10,920 nt of DNA from an uncultured Angelakisella sp. (GTDB taxonomy: Bacteria; Bacillota; Clostridia; Oscillospirales; Ruminococcaceae). Where the stretch lies: NCBI GenBank assembly GCA_910585535.1, contig CAJUFK010000113.1:1-10920 (forward strand), read 5' to 3'. Shown in pieces: positions 6,596 to 10,920 of the stretch; positions within the stretch are counted from its first letter, which is position 1; every line of letters starts with the position of its first letter. The notes under the pieces were generated by a model. That model was not told where the DNA came from, made no database searches, and saw only the letters and a list, made by a program, of their open reading frames with translations. Made by a program: the position numbers and the translations under genes.

Positions 6596-7483
6596 ATGGG
6601 TAGTTTGGTTTTAGATTTACAGCAAGAAGTATTAAAATCTGATTGTGATGTTCTAAGCGCGTTGAGGAAGGCGCATCTTATAGCAGCTAAACTTCAATTA
6701 CAAGATTTTGATGTTTGGATTCAACATGAATTAAACGGCTATACAGGTTGTACTATAGGGGAAATACCTGATTATCGTAAAGTAAGAGGTGTGCTAAAGG
6801 CATTTAATCCATATAATGGGTGGATACCTGCACAATGTTCGGACGATGAACTCGAAAATCGAATTTGTGCACCAAAAATGTCAGAATCCATTGGAGAGTT
6901 GAAAGAACTGTATCAGCAAAGTAAAAATGGAGTGTTTTTGTATCAATTTAACGCAGAATTAATGGAGGCTATTGCATCCATGTTTAATACTCCAATACCA
7001 ATGCAATTTGCATTACATATTAGTGCACATCATTTAAAATCAATCATAGAAAAAGTTAAAAACTGTTTACTTGAGTGGACAATTTGCCTCGAAACTAAGG
7101 GAATTTTAGGTGTGAATATGCAATTTAGCCAAGAGGAAACAATAATGGCAAAAGAGATACCGCAGCAAGTAATTAACTATTACGGTACAGTGGTAAATGG
7201 AGCTGTTAGCCAGTCTCAAATCACTACAGGTGACCATAATTCTATTGCCTTTAACTACGAACAGGCATCCAACTTGATGAAAAAAATTAGGACCTCTATT
7301 GAGCAAGAACAGCTTTCCGACGAAGATCGGGAAAGCGCAATGGAATTGATTAGCGAAGCAGAAACTAAAATCGTAGCCCAAAAGAAGCCAGGGCTTGTTC
7401 GAGCAACATTAACGGGGTTAAGAGACTTTTTAATATCTGTGGGTGCAAATGTTACGGCTGCCTTAATTGTACAGTGTTTGTAA
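6596..7483 (+). CDS. AbiTii domain protein (abortive-infection family)
   Basis: The 295-residue protein begins with a good match to the AbiTii domain: LVLDLQQEVLKSDCDVLSAL at 4-23 followed by RKAHLIAAKLQLQDFDVWIQ and ELNGY (24-49), which is the conserved helical pair and 'W-x-x-x-E-L-x-G-Y' signature. The domain runs to about residue 172. Residues 190-217 are beta-like with a Gly/Asn-rich repeat (YYGTVVNGAVSQSQITTGD), then a charged helical tail (222-265) and a hydrophobic C-terminal helix (272-293) that may associate with membrane or drive oligomers. AbiTii proteins are linked to lactococcal AbiT-type abortive infection; the molecular target is not known to me. ATG 6596 is preferred over GTG 6593 because AAGGTG (6585-6590) is then 5 bases away. 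The gene is clearly AT-rich, unlike the Rpn gene upstream, which points to a different origin. I see no convincing promoter in 6449-6595. Confidence 0.88.
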   Translation: MGSLVLDLQQEVLKSDCDVLSALRKAHLIAAKLQLQDFDVWIQHELNGYTGCTIGEIPDYRKVRGVLKAFNPYNGWIPAQCSDDELENRICAPKMSESIGELKELYQQSKNGVFLYQFNAELMEAIASMFNTPIPMQFALHISAHHLKSIIEKVKNCLLEWTICLETKGILGVNMQFSQEETIMAKEIPQQVINYYGTVVNGAVSQSQITTGDHNSIAFNYEQASNLMKKIRTSIEQEQLSDEDRESAMELISEAETKIVAQKKPGLVRATLTGLRDFLISVGANVTAALIVQCL

Positions 7484-7566
7484 ATAAGATGAATGAAGAA
7501 GCAGCAGGTTCGGTTCTCAGCAACCCATAATATCTGCACATGACATGAGGAAAACGAGGTGGTATT

Positions 7567-8727
7567 ATGGTGGAAGTATTATCCGGGGTAAACGGGCAGA
7601 TTCTTCGCTGGGCGAGGGAAAGCTATAACATGTCCACCAGTGAAACAGCTATGGCAATAGGAATTGATGAGGAGCGTTATATAAAATGGGAAAAGGGAGA
7701 AGAATTTCCTACATATGCCAAGTTGAAGAAAATTAGTGATGTTCTTCATAAGCCGAGTGCACTTTTCTTCTTCCCTGAGCCACCTAAAATTCCAAGTATC
7801 AAAGGTGATTTGCGTACATTATCCAGTGAAGTGTCTGATCGTCTAAGCAAGCAGGTAATACGGCAGTTTGAAAAAGCCTGGGCCTATCAGATGGATTTAA
7901 GAGAATTGTATGGCGAGAAACAAAGTATCTTAGCGATGCGGCATACATTTCCAACAGATAGAACCAAACTCTGCGAATATCTTAGAAAAGTTTTGGCTTT
8001 TCCTATTTCAGCACAAAAGAATCGTCGAAGTGATAAAATTGTATTTGAAATTTTTCGAGAAAAACTCTATGAAATCGGCATTTATGTTTTCAAAGATGCC
8101 TTCAAGGACAATAGTATTTCTGGCCTTTGTTTGAATGATACCCAGTACCCCATTATAATTATTAATAACGCGATGTCTTTTGCCCGGCAAAATTTTACAC
8201 TGTTTCATGAATTATATCATTTGATTGCTGATACAAGCGGAGCTGAAATAATCAGAGATGACTACTATGTTTATCTTGACGAACAGCAATCCCATGTGGA
8301 AAAAGCTTGTGACGCTTTTGCAAATGAATTTCTTGTTCCTATGGCTGACTTCCAGGTGGAATTGGCAAAGAGACCAATTGATGAAACTCACATTGCTGAA
8401 TTGTCCAAGCTTTATTCTGTTAGTAAAGAAGCTATAATGTATAAACTCTACACAATGAAGCTAATCACACCGGAACAGTATAGCGCATTAAAAGAGACTT
8501 TCTATGGCGATGCTATCCGTAACGGAACAAGAATAGATGGCACTGAAAAAGCGGGAGGAAATTATTATTATACAAAATTGTCTTATCTTGGTTCACGCTA
8601 CACAGGAGATGTTTTCCGTCAATATTTTTCAGGAAAAATAGATACACTCCGCGCCAGTGAAATGCTACGCAGTAAAGTAGATCACCTTCCAAAGCTGGAG
8701 ATAGCTTTCTTTAGGGGGGTGAAGTAA
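7567..8727 (+). CDS. HTH plus ImmA/IrrE family metallopeptidase, likely antitoxin/regulator
   Basis: The 386-residue protein joins an N-terminal Cro/C1-type HTH (about 8-66) to a COG2856 ImmA/IrrE zinc-peptidase domain (about 160-300). The zinc motif is H214-E215-L-Y-H218, and the usual third ligand is E245 in VEKACDAFANEFLVP (244-258). The C-terminal extension (310-386), with a Tyr/Gly-rich segment near 331-345, is typical of the long members paired with toxins. These proteins act in the cytosol as DNA-binding repressors and, in some cases, cleave a repressor or neutralise a toxin. The next gene overlaps its stop (TAATG, 8725-8729), giving the antitoxin-then-toxin order. The ribosome site is GAGGTGG (7556-7562), close to ATG 7567. 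It lies 83 bases after the AbiTii gene in the same direction with no terminator between, so read-through is likely. Confidence 0.94.
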   Translation: MVEVLSGVNGQILRWARESYNMSTSETAMAIGIDEERYIKWEKGEEFPTYAKLKKISDVLHKPSALFFFPEPPKIPSIKGDLRTLSSEVSDRLSKQVIRQFEKAWAYQMDLRELYGEKQSILAMRHTFPTDRTKLCEYLRKVLAFPISAQKNRRSDKIVFEIFREKLYEIGIYVFKDAFKDNSISGLCLNDTQYPIIIINNAMSFARQNFTLFHELYHLIADTSGAEIIRDDYYVYLDEQQSHVEKACDAFANEFLVPMADFQVELAKRPIDETHIAELSKLYSVSKEAIMYKLYTMKLITPEQYSALKETFYGDAIRNGTRIDGTEKAGGNYYYTKLSYLGSRYTGDVFRQYFSGKIDTLRASEMLRSKVDHLPKLEIAFFRGVK

Positions 8728-9203
8728 TGATTTATATGATAGATACAGGTATCTTTAGAAAATTGCTTGACCACTTTCCCAAACAAGGAAAGCTTTTCCA
8801 AGAAATATGGGAAAAACTCGACAAGGGAATTAAGGCGGGCGATTATCTATCTGTAGATGAATGCTACAACGAGTTAATCCGGCATTTTGATGAGAAAAAT
8901 CCCAATTACATTTGGCTTTATGAGCGCCGATCCATGTTCCACAATCCAACAAACAAAGAATCTATCTATATTAGGGATTTGTTTCAAGACGCTAAAATGT
9001 GTGAAAACATCCATATCAAAAATATTGTTGAGAATCGTCCCTCTGCCGATGTGTATTTAGCTGCAAAGGCTAAAGCGTTAGGTGCTATTGTTGTAACAAC
9101 TGAAACATATAAACCTACTTCAGCCCAATTACCCAATATATGTGAGGCGATGGGTGTAAAGTGTATTTCTTATGATGATTTCATGGAAATACTCTCGGAA
9201 TAG
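8727..9203 (+). CDS. DUF4411 family PIN-like protein, probable toxin
   Basis: The 158-residue protein looks like a PIN-fold RNase of the DUF4411 group. Candidate active-site acids are D6 (MIYMIDTG), E45 or E49 in SVDECYNEL (42-50), and D108 in RPSADVYLAAKA (104-115). E126 in IVVTTE (121-126) completes the set. This is the normal PIN order: strand-Asp, Glu helix, Asp, then a strand ending in T-x-[DE]. DUF4411 genes are commonly found directly after an HTH-ImmA/IrrE gene, as here. The start overlaps the upstream stop by one base, and AGGGGGG (8713-8719) gives a strong ribosome site, so production is coupled to the antitoxin. Expected action is RNA cleavage that slows growth; the RNA target is unknown. 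A later Met (residue 4) is possible and would keep the active site. The gene appears intact. Confidence 0.88.
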   Translation: MIYMIDTGIFRKLLDHFPKQGKLFQEIWEKLDKGIKAGDYLSVDECYNELIRHFDEKNPNYIWLYERRSMFHNPTNKESIYIRDLFQDAKMCENIHIKNIVENRPSADVYLAAKAKALGAIVVTTETYKPTSAQLPNICEAMGVKCISYDDFMEILSE

Positions 9204-9263
9204 CTAATAACATTTTTTGAAAAAATTAATGTGTCGTTTTTACAGATTATTCTGTTTCATGAT

Positions 9264-9320
9264 AAAAAAGGTCATAGAGAACTATAGGAGTATGGTTTTC
9301 TGTGGCCTTTTTTATTTTGT
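9264..9320 (+). terminator. Long hairpin terminator of the AbiTii/ImmA/PIN cassette
   Basis: Bases 9264-9286 pair with 9291-9313 over 23 bp around a GGAG loop, with four G-U wobbles and no bulge, and the 3' arm ends in TTTTTTATTTTG. It lies about 60 bases past the PIN stop. The A-run at the 5' arm makes it function in reverse as well. The stem is longer than most factor-independent terminators. Confidence 0.88.
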
Positions 9321-9507
9321 TTGTTGATTTGAAAAAGATTAAATCATCTCAACCTTATGACTTTTCTCTAACTGCAAAACAATGTTGTCTTATTTTTGTG
9401 GCGATAACTGATATATTCGCCTATTCTAACGCATAATCATCTTGTTTTGTAGCAATGCAGCAAAGAAGCTCTAAATATAACATTTACATAAAGGGAGAAT
9501 AGCCAAA
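9321..9507. other. Gene-free AT-rich spacer
   Basis: The 9204-9616 gap contains two terminators; the part between them has no reading frame with a ribosome site, no tRNA-like fold and no repeat array that I can see. It separates the AT-rich cassette from the GC-rich ppdK and is where an integration boundary would be expected. A promoter pointing either way is not evident. Confidence 0.5.
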
Positions 9508-9549
9508 AAAGAACGACCTTGCGCCAATAACAGCGCAAGGTCGTTCTTT
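9508..9549 (-). terminator. Strong terminator of ppdK
   Basis: AAAGAACGACCTTGCGC (9508-9524) pairs perfectly with 9533-9549, a 17-bp stem with an 8-base loop. On the minus strand it is followed by further Ts (9507-9505) and lies about 70 bases past the ppdK stop. The plus-strand side ends TTCTTTG, so it can also act on transcripts arriving from the cassette. Confidence 0.9.
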
Positions 9550-9616
9550 GTAGCGTTAGGATAGTGCTTAGTTGCCCTACACAGGATAGATCACATTGCC
9601 CTATGACAAGTTTTGC

Positions 9617-10920
9617 TTATTTCCCCGCATTTTTGATGGCAGCCTGAGCGGCGGCCAGACGGGCGATGGGCACACGGTAGGGGGAGCAGGAGACATAGGT
9701 CAGGCCCACCTTGTGGAAGAACTCCACAGAGGAGGGGTCGCCGCCCACCTCGCCGCAGACACCCAGGTGGATGTCGGGGCGGGTCTGACGGCCCAGCTTG
9801 GCGGCGATGTCCACCAGCTTGCCAACGCCCTTCTGGTCCAGACGGGCGAAGGGATCCTGCTCGTAGATCTTGTTGTCGTAGTAGGCGCCCAGGAACTTCC
9901 CGGCGTCGTCACGGCTGAAGCCGAAGCACATCTGGGTGAGGTCGTTGGTGCCGAAGGAGAAGAACTCCGCCTCGGTGGCGATCTCGTCCGCAGTGATGGC
10001 GGCCCGGGGAATCTCAATCATGGTGCCCACTTCGTACTTCATGGTGATACCGGCCTCGGCCAGCACCTTGTCGGCGGTCTCCACCACGATGTTCTTGACG
10101 AATTTCAGTTCCTTGATCTCGCCCACCAGGGGGATCATGATCTCGGGAACGATCTTCCACTCGGGGTGGGCCTTCTGGACATTGACGGCGGCCTCGATGA
10201 CGGCACGGGTCTGCATGGCGGCGATCTCCGGATAGGTGACAGCCAGACGGCAGCCGCGGTGGCCCATCATGGGGTTGAACTCGTGGAGGGAGGCGATGAT
10301 GGCCTTCAGCTTCTCCACAGTCATGTTCATCTCCTTGGCCAGGGCAACAATGTCCTCCTCCTCGGTGGGCAGGAACTCGTGGAGCGGGGGATCCAGGAAG
10401 CGGATGGTAACGGTCTTGCCCTCCATCGCCTCGTACAGGGCCTCAAAGTCGGCGCGCTGCATGGGCAGCAGCTTAGCCAGGGCTTTCTCACGCTGCTCCA
10501 CGGTCTCGGAGACAATCATCTCCCGCATGGCGGGGATGCGGTCGGCGTCGAAGAACATATGCTCGGTACGGCAAAGGCCGATGCCCTCGGCGCCGAACTC
10601 GGCGGCCTTCTTGGCGTCTCTGGGGGTATCGGCGTTGGTGCGGACCCCCAGGGTGCGGTTCTGGTCAGCCCAGGCCATCAGACGGCCAAAGTTGCCGGTG
10701 ATGGAGGCGGGAACGGTGGGAACGGCCTCCAGGTAGATGTTGCCGGTGGTGCCGTCCAGGGAGATATAGTCGCCCCGCTTCACCGTCTTGCCGGCGATCT
10801 CGAAGGTGCCCTCTTCCTCGTGCATGACGATCTCACCGCAGCCGGAAACGCAGCAGGTACCCATACCACGGGCCACAACGGCGGCGTGGGAGGTCATGCC
10901 GCCCCGGACGGTGAGGATGC
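9617..10920 (-). CDS. ppdK: Pyruvate phosphate dikinase, C-terminal part (runs off right edge)
   Basis: The enzyme interconverts ATP + pyruvate + phosphate with AMP + PEP + pyrophosphate in cytosolic central carbon metabolism. Only the C-terminal half is present (about 434 codons; the full-length family is near 870-880 residues). The reading frame stays open to the window edge: upstream of Met at 10897 it reads I-L-T-V-R-G-G, so that Met is internal, not a start. Visible landmarks are the phosphohistidine site RGG-MTSHAAVVARGMG (His is the swivelling phosphocarrier), then TCCVSGCGEI, the PEP/pyruvate TIM barrel with TEHMFF and MMGHRGCRL, and the catalytic loop LGVCGEVGGDP with the general-acid Cys near the C-terminus. 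GTNDLTQMCFGFSRDD is also typical. Codon use is strongly GC-rich, unlike the AT-rich genes to its left. It converges on the cassette and is probably the native chromosomal flank. No frameshift is seen. Confidence 0.97.
   Translation of the reverse strand, partial: ILTVRGGMTSHAAVVARGMGTCCVSGCGEIVMHEEEGTFEIAGKTVKRGDYISLDGTTGNIYLEAVPTVPASITGNFGRLMAWADQNRTLGVRTNADTPRDAKKAAEFGAEGIGLCRTEHMFFDADRIPAMREMIVSETVEQREKALAKLLPMQRADFEALYEAMEGKTVTIRFLDPPLHEFLPTEEEDIVALAKEMNMTVEKLKAIIASLHEFNPMMGHRGCRLAVTYPEIAAMQTRAVIEAAVNVQKAHPEWKIVPEIMIPLVGEIKELKFVKNIVVETADKVLAEAGITMKYEVGTMIEIPRAAITADEIATEAEFFSFGTNDLTQMCFGFSRDDAGKFLGAYYDNKIYEQDPFARLDQKGVGKLVDIAAKLGRQTRPDIHLGVCGEVGGDPSSVEFFHKVGLTYVSCSPYRVPIARLAAAQAAIKNAGK

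Noticed and set aside
5049..9410. Shared TGTGGCGAT at about 5047-5055 and 9397-9406 as possible attachment sites flanking an island
   Set aside because: Only about nine matching bases, diverging straight after, and no integrase is present; chance similarity is likely.
10236..10736. 166-codon open frame on the plus strand opposite ppdK
   Set aside because: It is antisense to a highly conserved enzyme region; long antisense frames are common in GC-rich genes and this one is Ser/Arg/Met-rich with no ribosome site.
1..10920. CRISPR arrays, tRNA or rRNA genes
   Set aside because: No regularly spaced direct repeats and no cloverleaf or rRNA-like segment was found on either strand.

Overview
The window looks like chromosomal DNA of a gut-type Clostridia (Firmicutes), probably an Oscillospiraceae/Lachnospiraceae-like anaerobe. 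This is inferred from strong AGGAGG-type ribosome binding sites, a GC-rich pyruvate phosphate dikinase of the clostridial type, an Rpn/PD-(D/E)XK 'transposase' and a WYL regulator. No taxonomic marker gene is present, so the genus is left open.

Region 1 (about 1-4980, minus strand) is a tight operon read right to left. It encodes a WYL-domain regulator (4017-4961), an unrecognised 407-residue protein with a G-H-D-P motif and several hydrophobic helices (2797-4020), a TerB-like plus beta-propeller-like protein (1005-2795) and a helical protein of unknown function (133-912). The first junction is an ATGA overlap and the second is a 1-base gap. The third is a 92-base gap that may hold an internal promoter. 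Hairpins at 19-41 and 55-81 close the unit on the left.

Region 2 (about 4962-6450) starts with a divergent control region. A 9-5-9 inverted repeat (5086-5108) carries a perfect TATAAT reading outwards in each arm. To the right is a small Cro/C1-type repressor (5178-5405). An Rpn-family PD-(D/E)XK nuclease (5499-6404) follows under its own extended -10 promoter, then a hairpin.

Region 3 (about 6450-9313, plus strand) is visibly AT-rich compared with both flanks. It carries an AbiTii-domain protein (6596-7483) and an overlapping gene pair: an HTH-ImmA/IrrE metallopeptidase (7567-8727) and a DUF4411 PIN-like toxin candidate (8727-9203). A long hairpin terminator ends it. It looks like a horizontally acquired abortive-infection/toxin-antitoxin cassette.

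Region 4 (9314-10920) is the core genome: a gene-free AT-rich spacer, a perfect 17-bp stem terminator, and the 3' part of ppdK on the minus strand, which runs off the right edge.

Read together, the window is a small defence or stress island next to a housekeeping gene. The least understood part, and the best candidate for an undescribed system, is the WYL-regulated four-gene operon.
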